Positions 54,851 through 63,717 of a stretch of DNA of 64,000 nucleotides are shown piece after piece; position 1 is the stretch's first letter, and every line of letters begins with the position of its first letter. The position numbers and the translations under genes are program-made. The stretch is from Rubritalea tangerina. Its GTDB lineage: Bacteria; Verrucomicrobiota; Verrucomicrobiia; Verrucomicrobiales; Akkermansiaceae. Below the pieces are notes generated by a model. The model did no database searches and had not been told where the DNA came from. It was given only the letters and a program-made list of their open reading frames with translations. The DNA is taken from the NCBI RefSeq assembly GCF_042683245.1, contig NZ_JBHUJB010000073.1, forward strand, positions 90,661-154,660, given 5' to 3'.

Positions 54851-54868
54851 CCGGTATGTGGGTACCGG
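54851..54868. repeat. 6-bp inverted repeat CCGGTA-TGTGGG-TACCGG
   Basis: A perfect palindrome lies 91 bp upstream of the MBL-fold gene start and 18 bp past the stop of the small secreted gene. It has no T-run and could be an operator. Confidence 0.3.
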
Positions 54869-54885
54869 CAAGAAATGTTGAAGTA

Positions 54886-55320
54886 TTAGAGCGTGTTGTT
54901 ATCTGGTATTGGTAGCTTCTGCGGTTCAATAATACTACCATCGACAAGCATAGCTACAGGCAATAGCTCCATCTTTCGCTTAGTATCGTGTAAATCAAAA
55001 GTAATCAGCCAGTAAAACCCGATATCTTTGCCTGACTTATACTTACGATAATTTAGCTCAATCTCTTCATAGATATAGTCCACATCTCCATATTTCTGTA
55101 TTATATACGCATCAACTTTCTTAATGAGATTTGACAGATCGAAAGGAGGTGGTGTTCCTTTTTGCCAAGCCTTAAGAGACTTTAATTTCAGCACATCGGC
55201 TTTATATTCATAGCCAACTCCACTTCGATCAACGTAGCCTCGAATAGTCCACTCCTCACAGATGCCCGTACTACTCACAAGGCAAAGTATGATACTTAAT
55301 AACCATTTACTTGTATTCAT
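54886..55320 (-). CDS. Small secreted hypothetical protein
   Basis: From ATG 55320 the 144-residue product has a signal peptide (MNTSKWLLSIILCLVSSTGIC) with the cleavage near CEE. The mature part contains TIRGYVDRSGVGYEYKADVL and a FYWLITFDLHD strand. I recognise no domain. Base composition is visibly more AT-rich than neighbouring genes, and a dead transposase lies upstream, so transfer is possible. Confidence 0.6.
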   Translation of the reverse strand: MNTSKWLLSIILCLVSSTGICEEWTIRGYVDRSGVGYEYKADVLKLKSLKAWQKGTPPPFDLSNLIKKVDAYIIQKYGDVDYIYEEIELNYRKYKSGKDIGFYWLITFDLHDTKRKMELLPVAMLVDGSIIEPQKLPIPDNNTL

Positions 55321-55430
55321 AACTTTTTGGATTATGAGACAGAGAATTTCTGTAGCTAGCAAAAAAAATCATCGAAAATCTACCCAGTTTTCCAGACGCC
55401 CAATCTACACCACCCCCTTCTCACCTAAAA

Positions 55431-55467
55431 TTGGTAAATCAGGACACCCTCTCTCCAGATTTACCAA
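55431..55467. repeat. 10-bp inverted repeat beside transposase remnant
   Basis: TTGGTAAATC and GATTTACCAA are exact complements around a 17-base loop. On the minus strand the stem is followed by TTTTAGG, a weak T-run, so it could end the remnant's transcript (stop at 55564). It could also be a REP-type partner of the RAYT element. Confidence 0.45.
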
Positions 55468-55563
55468 TAAAAACACAGAACAGTATTAGCCAAGTACATA
55501 CCTAAGTCTGGATTGATAGACAATCCTAACTAAGCACACCGCATCGATTCCCCCAGCGATAGT

Positions 55564-56184
55564 TCACTCTAACTTCCTCATCGACCATAAACCGCAGCCA
55601 TCAAGCGCCCCTCGCATTTTACTCGAAAGCGTTTTGCGACTCTCACTTAAGAAGTCGCCTTTGATTCCCTCAATCACTTCATCCACCCACTCGCGACTCC
55701 CCAAGACTGCTCCCTCAACGAAGTACCGCGACTGGCAGCGCGCAATCTCAGCGATACTCAACCTGCCCTCGCGCTCCTGTTCTCTCTCCCACTGCGCTTC
55801 ACTCAACCCTTTGCGCAATTGGTCTGCCATCTCAGCTCTTTCATCATAACTCGCTCCGTCTTCAAAGAGGATAAGGCGATACCTCTGCGCTACGGAGCGC
55901 CAATCGTATTTTGTGATATCGTTGGCTCCACTCCAGCCATCTGCGGATGTGTCGCTATCCAGATCAGAAAGTACTCTCTACACCCCATTGCACGCTAGTT
56001 GACCACCTGCCACCGCATAACCACACCAACGGTATGCTTTTGGATTCTCAACCATACTCGCCCGCACTGGGTTGAGTTCGATGTAGGCTGCCATCGTACG
56101 CGCCGCATTGCCATTCTCTACGAGCACACTTTTATAGCGAGCCCACAAAGTCCCACGCCTTCCATGCGTGTTATTGTACCAGGA
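55564..56184 (-). pseudogene. REP-associated (Y1) transposase remnant, RAYT-type
   Basis: On the minus strand the sequence reads SSWYNNTHGRRGTLWARYKS, then MAAYIELNPVRASMVENP and YRWCGYAVAGGQLACNGV, the C-terminal half of Y1/RAYT transposases. An in-frame TAG (55978-55980) interrupts it; the same frame continues RVLSDLDSDTSADGWSG...DWRSVAQRYRL to the stop at 55564. The N-terminal HUH motif region is absent, replaced at the right by the terminator of the neighbouring oxidoreductase. It is a dead, 5'-truncated element of about 200 codons. Confidence 0.8.
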
Positions 56185-56186
56185 AG

Positions 56187-56224
56187 AAAAAGCCTCACTC
56201 CCGAGAGGGGGGCGAGGCTTTTTT
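56187..56224 (-). terminator. Terminator of Old Yellow Enzyme gene
   Basis: AAAGCCTC and GAGGCTTT form a strong hairpin flanked by A- and T-runs on both strands, 30 bp past the oxidoreductase stop. It could also stop transcripts from the other side. Confidence 0.88.
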
Positions 56225-56254
56225 GAGGTGAATGAGTCAGGAGTGATTAGAAAT

Positions 56255-57352
56255 CTATTTGAGAGATGGGTAGTCGGTATAGCCGGTGGCATCACCCCCG
56301 TAGAAAGTATCTCGGTTGTAGGCATTGAGTGGGGCGGATTTAGCGAGGCGCTCAGGCAGGTCGGGGTTTGCAATGGCATCGCGACCAAAGGCGATGAGGT
56401 CGGCTTGTCCTGAGTTAATTAAGGTTTCAGCGCTTTCTTTCGTGTGTCCACCGGCAGAGATGAGTGTGCCGTTGTAGAGTGGACGGAAGTCCTGGGATGA
56501 GAGGGGGAGTGAGTATGTGTTAGGGTCGTGATCTTCATACATACGGGGTTCGACGAGATGGAGGTAGGCGAGTTGGTAGTCGTTAAGTTTTTTTATGACA
56601 TGGGAGAAGAGTTGAGCTCTGTCATCTAGATTGTTAGATTCGATCTCTTTGTAATCAGTGGGTGGGGAGAGTCGGAGTCCGACACGGCCAGGCCAGAGGG
56701 GGACAGTGGCATCAAGAACTTCAAAGAGGAAGCGTGCTCGATTTTCTATAGAGCCTCCATATTGGTCTTGGCGAGTGTTGACACCTTGGATGAGGAATTG
56801 GTTGATGAGGTAGCCATTGGCGCCGTGAATTTCCACACCATCGAATCCCGCTTCTTTGGCATTTTCAACGGCCTGTTTGAAGGCTTTGATAGTAGTGTGG
56901 ATCTCATCCTGAGTCATAGCATGGGGTGTGTTAGAGTCCATTTCGTGCCAATCATTTGGGTGCATGACTTTGATATGAGGATTGACTGGAGAGGGGGCTG
57001 GTGGGGTCTGGTTGTTTGGTTGGTAGGCGTTGTGTGAGATTCTACCGCAATGCCAGAGTTGGCAAAAGATGCGGCCATTTTTATTGTGGACAGCTTGGGT
57101 GACGGTTTTCCAAGCAGCAATTTGTTTGGGGGTGTAGATACCTGGGGTTTGTGGGTAGCCATGGCCTTCTGGCATGACTGGTGTTGCTTCGCTAATGATG
57201 AGGCCGAAGCTAGCTCGTTGTCCATAATACTGGGCATTGAGGGGAGTGGGGGCATTTCCATCGCCGGCTCTCAGGCGAGTGAGAGGGGCCATGATGATTC
57301 GATTTTTGAGGGTGAGATCGGAGAGTTGGTATGAGTCATTGAGCATTGCCAT
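56255..57352 (-). CDS. Old Yellow Enzyme-family alkene reductase
   Basis: The 365-residue FMN protein starts MAMLNDSYQLSDLTLKNRII, with MAPLTRLRA typical of the family. CQLWHCGRISH (FMN and substrate site), GFDGVEIHGANGYLINQFL (His/Asn pair) and QYGGSIENRARF are intact, and LIAFGRDAIANPDLPERL binds the FMN phosphate. It should reduce activated C=C bonds or nitro-esters with NAD(P)H. An ATG two codons in is an alternative start. A XylR-like regulator is encoded upstream on the same strand, with a 94-bp gap. Confidence 0.94.
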   Translation of the reverse strand: MAMLNDSYQLSDLTLKNRIIMAPLTRLRAGDGNAPTPLNAQYYGQRASFGLIISEATPVMPEGHGYPQTPGIYTPKQIAAWKTVTQAVHNKNGRIFCQLWHCGRISHNAYQPNNQTPPAPSPVNPHIKVMHPNDWHEMDSNTPHAMTQDEIHTTIKAFKQAVENAKEAGFDGVEIHGANGYLINQFLIQGVNTRQDQYGGSIENRARFLFEVLDATVPLWPGRVGLRLSPPTDYKEIESNNLDDRAQLFSHVIKKLNDYQLAYLHLVEPRMYEDHDPNTYSLPLSSQDFRPLYNGTLISAGGHTKESAETLINSGQADLIAFGRDAIANPDLPERLAKSAPLNAYNRDTFYGGDATGYTDYPSLK

Positions 57353-57446
57353 CGGGTACTAGTAGCGACAAATGAGTTGATGTCAAAAAATGAGCAGAGT
57401 CATTACAAATTGGTGTGACAGACAGAGAGAGTTGGGAAGAGATAGA

Positions 57447-58619
57447 TCAGATGTGCCTGTGGGCGTTTTGTTTAAATTGGCTTGGAGGAACGCCTTCTTT
57501 TCTAGCAAAGAATCGGCTTAATTCTTCTGGGGTAGCGAAGCCTAATTGGTAGGCAATTTCCTGGATATTGAGAGAAGTCTCTTGGAGGAGGTTCTTGATT
57601 TCTTGGTGGCGGATGGAGTCGATTTCTTCTTTTGGGGTGTGGCCGATGCATTGTTTGAATCGAGACCGCAAAGTAGTGTTAGAGACACCAAGTTCTCTAC
57701 TGAGGTCTTTGACATTGATAGGGCCAGATTTGGCGTATGCTCTGATATGGCTGAGAGCTCTTGAGACGAGTGGGTCTTGGATGGCAATGATGTTAGTGGA
57801 CTCACGTTCGACAATCCCAGGGGATGGGATAAGTTGGTCAGGTGGTACGGTATTGCCGTTGAGGAGGGCGTGTAAGGCTTTTGCTGCGTGGTATCCGATG
57901 AGTTCTCCCGGGTGTTTGACGCTGGAGAGTTGGGGGTGTGCGATGAGACAATAGGGTCTAGAGTCGTTGATGCCAATGAGGGCGAGGTCGTCTGGAACTT
58001 TGATGCCGAGTGCTCGTGCTGAACGAAGGACATTCATGGCAACGATATCGTCGCGTGCGAGCACGCCGACTGGGTGGGGGAGCTCACTCAGTGCGGTGGT
58101 GAGTTCATGGTGGAGGCGAGTCCACTTTTCGGATTTGAGCATGCTGGAGATCTCCAAGTCAATTTCTATGCATTCGAGTCCATGGTGCTGGAGGGTATCG
58201 ATAAATCCTGCTGCGCGGAGTTCGGAATAGCGTCTGGCTTTTTCTCCAGCGTATGCGAAGCGTCTGAGTCCCAAGCTCAGGAGGTAGTCAGCAGCGAGAC
58301 GTCCCATTTGGTAGTTGTCTGGCAAGATGTTAGGAATGCCATCGATTCGTGTTTCGGAGCTGATATTGACGACTGAGATTCCATTTTGTTTCCAGGCGGC
58401 GGCTTCGCGGGCGTCACAACGGAAAACAATCAAACCGTCTCCTGACCAGCTGGCGTCGATACGGTTAGGCGGGAGTTCGTTACCTGTATCGATATCGGCA
58501 TCAATGATCCAGCTGAGTTGGTGTTCACGCAGGAAGTGCACAATGCCATTGATCATTTGGTCATTCTGGGTGGCCCAGCGGGGGCTACGGATACCGATAC
58601 GGAGTGGTCTTGTGTTCAT
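57447..58619 (-). CDS. XylR-like regulator: LacI-type sugar-binding domain plus AraC HTH
   Basis: The ATG at 58619 gives MNTRPLRIGIRSPRWATQ. Residues 5-270 resemble a LacI/periplasmic-binding effector domain (FAYAGEKARRYSELRAAGF, GINDSRPYCLIAHPQLSSV). The C-terminal 100 residues are an AraC-type double HTH (LSRELGVSNTTLRSRFKQ, IQEIAYQLGFATPEELSRFF). This order is that of XylR-type activators. It probably senses a sugar and controls a local or distant catabolic operon; the target is not evident here. Confidence 0.9.
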   Translation of the reverse strand: MNTRPLRIGIRSPRWATQNDQMINGIVHFLREHQLSWIIDADIDTGNELPPNRIDASWSGDGLIVFRCDAREAAAWKQNGISVVNISSETRIDGIPNILPDNYQMGRLAADYLLSLGLRRFAYAGEKARRYSELRAAGFIDTLQHHGLECIEIDLEISSMLKSEKWTRLHHELTTALSELPHPVGVLARDDIVAMNVLRSARALGIKVPDDLALIGINDSRPYCLIAHPQLSSVKHPGELIGYHAAKALHALLNGNTVPPDQLIPSPGIVERESTNIIAIQDPLVSRALSHIRAYAKSGPINVKDLSRELGVSNTTLRSRFKQCIGHTPKEEIDSIRHQEIKNLLQETSLNIQEIAYQLGFATPEELSRFFARKEGVPPSQFKQNAHRHI

Positions 58620-58932
58620 ATTGCGAGATTGGATGGCAAATGTGAGGTATTTGAGGCAGCGTATTTGGGCTGTCAACAGTTTGGTAGATAGAAGGAGGGG
58701 TTTGTATGTGGTTGTGGTTTAGGGTTTTGGGTCTTGTTTGGGGTGTGTTTGTGCGAGGGTTTAGGGTGGAAAATGCTATTTCGTTCGTGGATTTTGAGTG
58801 GTTGTTTGGCGCTTTTGCAAGGTGATCTTTCAATGATGCCATTCACAGTGGGATGGAATCAAACTTATGTTTAGATACCTGATGCAAGCCAAGGATGGTG
58901 GAGATTGGGTATGAAACACGAATCAACTACTT
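58620..58932. other. Divergent spacer with G/T-rich stretch
   Basis: This 313-base region lies between the XylR-like gene and the PEP-CTERM gene. Roughly 58700-58770 is almost purely G and T, with five GGG runs that could form a quadruplex on the plus strand. No gene or clear promoter is seen. Confidence 0.4.
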
Positions 58933-59625
58933 ATGAAAAAAAGCAAAAGACCAAGTACAGCTGGCATGATCCTAGCTGGGGGGCTGATGTTCGCAGGAGC
59001 AGCGAATGCTGCGACACTCTTTACGGAAGATTTTGAGGGTGATAGTTCAAAATGGCAATCTTCATGGGGGACCTATAACAGCAGTGACAATTTCTCAGGA
59101 GATGCACATAGCAGTGTGACTGACGGGCTGACGAAGTACGGAAATTTGATTGGAGGAGCTGGGGCGACGACGAATGCGGCGCCAGTGGTATCTACAACTG
59201 TGGTATTAGAAGCAGGAGAGATTGCGGCTGCGGCACTTGGGAATGCGAACTATGATTTCTCTGGATGGTTAGCTTCTTATACAGGCAATGCGGAGGTGAC
59301 TCAGATCAGTGTAGAATTCTTTTCTGATACGGGTGCGACTAATTCACTGGGGACAGTCTTGTTAGCAGATGGTAATGTCGAGGGAACGAGCACGACTCCT
59401 GCTGGGGCATGGAATAACAAGAACTGGTCGAACTACACAGCGAGTGGTCAGTTAGCGACAGGGACACAGAGTTTTCAGATTACCTATGGAACATCAGGAG
59501 GTAATGATGCTTATGCCGATAATCTGAGTTTTTCTGTTAGCACATCTGTGGCTGTGCCTGAGCCTAGCTCTACGCTGTTGTTAGGTTTAGGAGGTGTCGC
59601 GATGATATTGCGTCGCCGCAGATAG
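58933..59625 (+). CDS. PEP-CTERM sorting-domain protein
   Basis: The 230-residue protein has a signal peptide (MKKSKRPSTAGMILAGGLMFAGAANA), in part, and a beta-rich domain starting TLFTEDFEGDSSKW with ASYTGNAEVTQISVEFF. The C-terminal signal VPEPSSTLLLGLGGVAMILR plus a basic tail is a canonical PEP-CTERM for exosortase processing. It should be exported and attached or released at the cell surface, often with exopolysaccharide. The exosortase is not in the window. A sulfotransferase gene follows 66 bp downstream. Confidence 0.9.
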   Translation: MKKSKRPSTAGMILAGGLMFAGAANAATLFTEDFEGDSSKWQSSWGTYNSSDNFSGDAHSSVTDGLTKYGNLIGGAGATTNAAPVVSTTVVLEAGEIAAAALGNANYDFSGWLASYTGNAEVTQISVEFFSDTGATNSLGTVLLADGNVEGTSTTPAGAWNNKNWSNYTASGQLATGTQSFQITYGTSGGNDAYADNLSFSVSTSVAVPEPSSTLLLGLGGVAMILRRRR

Positions 59626-59691
59626 GAAGATGTATTGGGTGTGTCACTTTGCAGCCGATGGCTATGGGGTGGCACAAACCAATCGTATTTG

Positions 59692-61224
59692 ATGGGTGAG
59701 TCATATAGTTTTAGAGATGGTAGAGAGCTACAACGTGCACGAGCGTTGTATGCGAGTGGGGACTATGCTGGGAGTTTGAGGGCATTTGAAGAGGTCGCGA
59801 GGTTGATGCCGAATAACATTCTAGCATTGGCTGATGCTGCTAGGGCGTTTGGTCAGAGGTATGAGGTGAAGAAGGCACTTCAATGGATCAAGCGGATGTT
59901 ATTTTTAGGCAAGGGGGACCCAAGGGTGTTGATGCTGGCGGGGCAGAGTTATCGCATGATTCATCGTAAAGCTGAAGCTATGGAGTGTTTAGAGAATGCT
60001 GCAGAGCTAGCGGGAGGGGCGGGGGATGTGTATTTAGAACTGGGTGTTTTGTATGAGCAATCTGGCGAGTTAGAGAAGAGTTTGCACGCGTTGGAATGTT
60101 ACTTACATGGGGGGAGAGGAAGTGCTGAGGCCGCATTGTTACGGGGTCAGGTGTTGTTACGCATGGGGGAGTTTGAATCGTCTGAGAAGATATTCAGAAA
60201 ACTGATGAGGGAAGAGCAGGGGCCTTTCATGCGGGCTCAAGCCGCTAGTGCCTTGGCAAAGCAGTTAGATGAGAGGGGAGAGTATGCAGAGGCTTTTCAG
60301 GTTTTACAGGAGGGGAAAAACCATTGGAAGGGCGTTGATGGTTGGGGGGGGGCACGGGAGCGAGCATCTGAGGAGAGAGACTGCATGCAGAAGTTCATGC
60401 GCACTTTAGAAGAGACCGATTGGAGTTACAGTGAGAGGGTAGAGAGCGAGCCTCAGACAGTTATGCTGACTGGGTGTCCACGTTCAGGAACGACATTGAT
60501 AGAAAAGGTACTTGATGCGCATAGTGGGGTAATAAGCGCTGATGAGCTACTGGTATTTCCCAATCTTATTTTTCCATCCTTACTCGGCAGGGTGCGTGAT
60601 GAGACTGGTTACTTTGGTATTTCAGATATGGTTGCCTTGTCTTCATCTCAGAAGAGGCGGGCAGTGAAGCAATACCGCAGGGCTATGGAGGAAGGGATGG
60701 GGCAGAAGGTTGGTAAGCGCACAATGATAGATAAGAATCCATCTCTTACGGGAATGCTGCCGGTGCTCTTTGAGTTATGTCCTAATCAGAAGGTTTTGTA
60801 TGCGCTGCGTGACCCGCGCGATGTGGTGCTTAGTTGTTATTTCCAGTGGTTGCCGCTGAACTCGGTGAGTGTGCAATTTAGTTCATTGGAAGCGACTGCT
60901 CGGTGGGTGGCAGAAGAGCTTGAGAGGTGGATATTCGTTAGAGAGCGGCTTGCACCTGAGCTGTGGATGGAGACACGTTACGAGAGTACGGTGGAGGATT
61001 ATCGAGCGGAGTCAGCCAGGATTTTCAACTGGCTCGGTGTCGATGGAAGCGAAGTGGATTACCGGGAGCACGCGCAGGAGCGTGGTTTTAACTCTCCTAG
61101 CTATGCTGCAGTCCAGCAAGCGATCTATCAAAAGTCGCTTGATCGCTGGAAGTGCTACAAGGAGGCATTGGGGCCAGTGATGGGCATACTTGAGCCAAGC
61201 ATGGATCAATTGGGATACCGGTAA
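59692..61224 (+). CDS. TPR-containing sulfotransferase
   Basis: From ATG 59692 (a TTG at 59635 is possible) the 510-residue protein has about five TPR-like helical repeats (RALYASGDYAGSLRAFEEVA, ELGVLYEQSGELEKSLHALE). A PAPS sulfotransferase domain follows: TGCPRSGTTLIEKVLD, the 5'-phosphosulfate loop, at about residue 260, and YALRDPRDVVLSCYF, the 3'-phosphate site, at about 369. IDKNPSLTGML and ETRYESTVEDY are further family blocks. It would transfer sulfate from PAPS to a polymer or protein. A G9 run at 60344-60352 lies in the TPR-catalytic linker. No transmembrane segment is seen. Confidence 0.88.
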   Translation: MGESYSFRDGRELQRARALYASGDYAGSLRAFEEVARLMPNNILALADAARAFGQRYEVKKALQWIKRMLFLGKGDPRVLMLAGQSYRMIHRKAEAMECLENAAELAGGAGDVYLELGVLYEQSGELEKSLHALECYLHGGRGSAEAALLRGQVLLRMGEFESSEKIFRKLMREEQGPFMRAQAASALAKQLDERGEYAEAFQVLQEGKNHWKGVDGWGGARERASEERDCMQKFMRTLEETDWSYSERVESEPQTVMLTGCPRSGTTLIEKVLDAHSGVISADELLVFPNLIFPSLLGRVRDETGYFGISDMVALSSSQKRRAVKQYRRAMEEGMGQKVGKRTMIDKNPSLTGMLPVLFELCPNQKVLYALRDPRDVVLSCYFQWLPLNSVSVQFSSLEATARWVAEELERWIFVRERLAPELWMETRYESTVEDYRAESARIFNWLGVDGSEVDYREHAQERGFNSPSYAAVQQAIYQKSLDRWKCYKEALGPVMGILEPSMDQLGYR

Positions 61225-61229
61225 TGCTG

Positions 61230-61273
61230 AAAAAAAATCGGCCACGGGGAGGTGTGAGATCCCGATGGCCGAT
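61230..61273 (-). terminator. Rho-independent terminator of ilvE
   Basis: On the minus strand ATCGGCCAT...ATGGCCGAT-type arms close a long hairpin followed by eight T. It lies 38 bp past the ilvE stop and faces the sulfotransferase stop at 61224. Confidence 0.88.
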
Positions 61274-61310
61274 GGAGAAAAGGAGACTTAGTTTAAGAAT
61301 GTGCCTTCGT

Positions 61311-62192
61311 TTAGGTACAAGGTGTGCCTTCACTATTGGCGAGTTCGCGGAAGTCGGTGATGAGTTTTTTGCTGATTGGGCCAGGTTTGCCGTCGCCGAT
61401 TTCGCGTTGGTCGTATTTCACGACGGGGATGACTTCAGCAGCTGTACCGGTAAGGAAGATTTCATCGGCGGTGTAGAGGTCATAGCGGGTCATGGATTTT
61501 TCACGCAATTCGAGTTGGGCTTTTTCGCACAGCTCAAAGATAACTTGGCGCGTGATCCCGTCGAGCGATCCATCGGATACAGGAGGGGTGAAGAGCTTAC
61601 CATTTTTGATGACGAAGATGTTGTCCCCTGTGCACTCAGCTACATATCCTTGTTCATTGAGCATGATGCCTTCCATCACGCCCGCCTGGATGCACTCAAT
61701 TTTCGCCATGACATTGTTGAGGTAGTTGAGTGATTTTACCTGTGGGCTCAGCGAGGCAGGAGTTGGGCGGCGGGTTGCGCATGTGATGAGCTCGAGGCCA
61801 TTGAGGTAATTCTCCTCGGGATAGAGCTGGATGGCAGCTGCGATGATGAACATGGAGGGTTTCGGGCAGAGGTAAGGGTTCAGCCCAAGGCCGCCTTCTC
61901 CGCGGGTGATGACGAGGCGAATGTAGCCATCTGTGAGGCCATTGGCCTTGATGGTATCAACGGTGGCTTGGCAAATTTCTTCGAGGCTCCATGGGAGTTC
62001 AAGGTGGATTGCTTTCGCAGAGAGGATGAGTCGTTCGATGTGTTCTTCGAGGCGGAAGACGCGGCCGCTGTAGAATCGGATGCCTTCGAAAATGCCGTCG
62101 CCGTAGAGGAGGCCGTGGTCGAAAACAGAAAGTTTAGCCTCATCTTTGTTAACGATGTTGCCATCGAGCCAGATTTGTTGTGTGTCGCTCAT
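61311..62192 (-). CDS. ilvE: Branched-chain amino acid aminotransferase IlvE
   Basis: The 293-residue fold-IV PLP enzyme interconverts Leu/Ile/Val and their 2-oxo acids. FDHGLLYGDGIFEGIRFY, YIRLVITRGEGGLGL, VKSLNYLNNVMAK (PLP lysine), VAECTGDNIFVI and IFLTGTAAEVIPV are typical. Cys in ECTGDNIF replaces the common Gly and is tolerated in relatives. The length is normal. D-amino acid or other class-IV specificity is less likely given the AEVIPV block. Confidence 0.92.
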   Translation of the reverse strand: MSDTQQIWLDGNIVNKDEAKLSVFDHGLLYGDGIFEGIRFYSGRVFRLEEHIERLILSAKAIHLELPWSLEEICQATVDTIKANGLTDGYIRLVITRGEGGLGLNPYLCPKPSMFIIAAAIQLYPEENYLNGLELITCATRRPTPASLSPQVKSLNYLNNVMAKIECIQAGVMEGIMLNEQGYVAECTGDNIFVIKNGKLFTPPVSDGSLDGITRQVIFELCEKAQLELREKSMTRYDLYTADEIFLTGTAAEVIPVVKYDQREIGDGKPGPISKKLITDFRELANSEGTPCT

Positions 62193-62361
62193 GGTAGGTG
62201 TTGTATAGAAATTTTTTGTGAAGGTAGTGATTTGTGTAGCGAATGCAACTCACGATTCTGAGATTATTGGGCGATTTTTGGGCTGGGCATGTGAGGGAAA
62301 CGGGAAACTTTGGGTAGAATTATCTCTTTTCAGTGAAGAAATATGATTTAGGGTATGAGAA

Positions 62362-62889
62362 ATGGATATTGTGCTAGAAGTTCTATCAGCTCCCTTCACC
62401 TGGGGGCTGCTTATTGGCTTAGGATTGGTGATTTTTGTATGGCGTTCAGCGGGGAAGGATAAGAAGTTTCTGAAGACTGAGCTGGAGCGAGTGAAAGAGG
62501 AGAACTCTGAGTTACAAGGGCACTTGAATACTCAGTTGAAGATTAATGCCAAAGGCAACGAGCTGCTGCAGAATCAGCTCGATGATCTCAAGGAGCAGAA
62601 TGAGACACTGCGGGTCAATTTAAGTGCGATTCAGCAAAAGCCTGGAAAAGTGGAGCAACGCCGTCTTGAGGTGATGGAAACCGCTGTGAGTGTGATGCGA
62701 GAGCAGGCACCAGGGTTTGCTCCGGCATGGGAGAAAGCAATGCGGGAGGCGGAAGATGAATATGTTGCTGCGGAGGGTGGCTTGAAGAAATTGATGCGCA
62801 AAGTGGTGCCAGGTTTTCGTTCGACTCCCGACACGGGCACTAAGCAAATCGAGGGGGGGGACACGGGTGTGGTTTCTGACAAATCGTAG
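62362..62889 (+). CDS. Membrane-anchored coiled-coil protein of unknown function
   Basis: The 175-residue protein has one N-terminal membrane segment (about residues 11-28, FTWGLLIGLGLVIFVW). A charged coiled coil follows at about 35-95 (LKTELERVKEENSEL, QLDDLKEQNETLRVN). A basic region and a flexible, Gly/Thr-rich tail come next. A G8 run (62853-62860) lies in the tail codons. I do not recognise a family. The gene ends 6 bp from the convergent fetB stop. Confidence 0.75.
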   Translation: MDIVLEVLSAPFTWGLLIGLGLVIFVWRSAGKDKKFLKTELERVKEENSELQGHLNTQLKINAKGNELLQNQLDDLKEQNETLRVNLSAIQQKPGKVEQRRLEVMETAVSVMREQAPGFAPAWEKAMREAEDEYVAAEGGLKKLMRKVVPGFRSTPDTGTKQIEGGDTGVVSDKS

Positions 62890-62895
62890 GGGGAG

Positions 62896-63675
62896 TCAGA
62901 TTTTAAGTTGATGTGCTTGGGTAAAGAACTGGCGGTAAGTAAGGAAGGTGGCGCAGATGGATGCGAAGGCAGTGGCGCCGACGAGCATGAACATGACGAT
63001 GAGCTGAAGTTGTACGGCTTCGATGGGCGGGCTGCCAGCTAGGATCATACCGGTCATGGCGCCAGGCAATGCGATGAGGCCCACGGTTTTTGTACTATCA
63101 ATCATGGGAGTCATGCCAGTGCTGAGTGCGGTGCGCAGGGTGGTTTGTGCGGCGGTACGGCTGGGGGCACCCAGCGCGAGGGCTGTTTCGATTTGGTCTT
63201 TGGATTGGCGGAGGTCATCTCTGAGGCGCATCATCGAGAGGCTGGTAGAGGTCATGGCATTGCCTATGATCATGCCTGCAATCGGAATAAGGCTTCTGGG
63301 GGTGGGCTCGAAAACATTCAGTAGGAGCAATGTGCCGAGAGTCAGTACAAGGCTTATGCTGATAGAGTAGAATGCGATTCGGCGCGCATGCGGGATTTTA
63401 GCGGCGCGTTTTCCAGAGGTGAGTGCCGCAACACTGAGCATGATGGTGATGATGATGGCTATCCACCAGGGATTCGAGCTGTCGAAGATTAGTTGGAGGG
63501 CGTAACCGATAGCGATGAGCTGGACGAAGGCACGTACGACTGCCACTGTCATACTGGCCTCCAAGTTAATTTTCTGCCAATAGGAGATGGCAATAGCAAG
63601 TGCTACAAGGCTCAGAGCTCCGAGGATTCCAGTGATTTGGCTGAGTGGTTCAAGAGTAGCTATCATTGTAGTCAA
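62896..63675 (-). CDS. fetB: FetB-like ABC transporter permease (UPF0014)
   Basis: The 259-residue protein has about seven hydrophobic segments. AIGYALQLIFDSSNPWW, GNAMTSTSLSMMRL, EFALALG-like ETALALGAPSRTA and LPGAMTGMILAGSPP are typical of FetB, the permease of an iron exporter. The upstream gene on the same strand encodes the C terminus of an ATPase, as expected for fetAB. Confidence 0.9.
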   Translation of the reverse strand: MTTMIATLEPLSQITGILGALSLVALAIAISYWQKINLEASMTVAVVRAFVQLIAIGYALQLIFDSSNPWWIAIIITIMLSVAALTSGKRAAKIPHARRIAFYSISISLVLTLGTLLLLNVFEPTPRSLIPIAGMIIGNAMTSTSLSMMRLRDDLRQSKDQIETALALGAPSRTAAQTTLRTALSTGMTPMIDSTKTVGLIALPGAMTGMILAGSPPIEAVQLQLIVMFMLVGATAFASICATFLTYRQFFTQAHQLKI

Positions 63676-63717
63676 GTTGCTGGGCTCGGTGGATGGCTTA
63701 AGCTAAATGGGATATAG

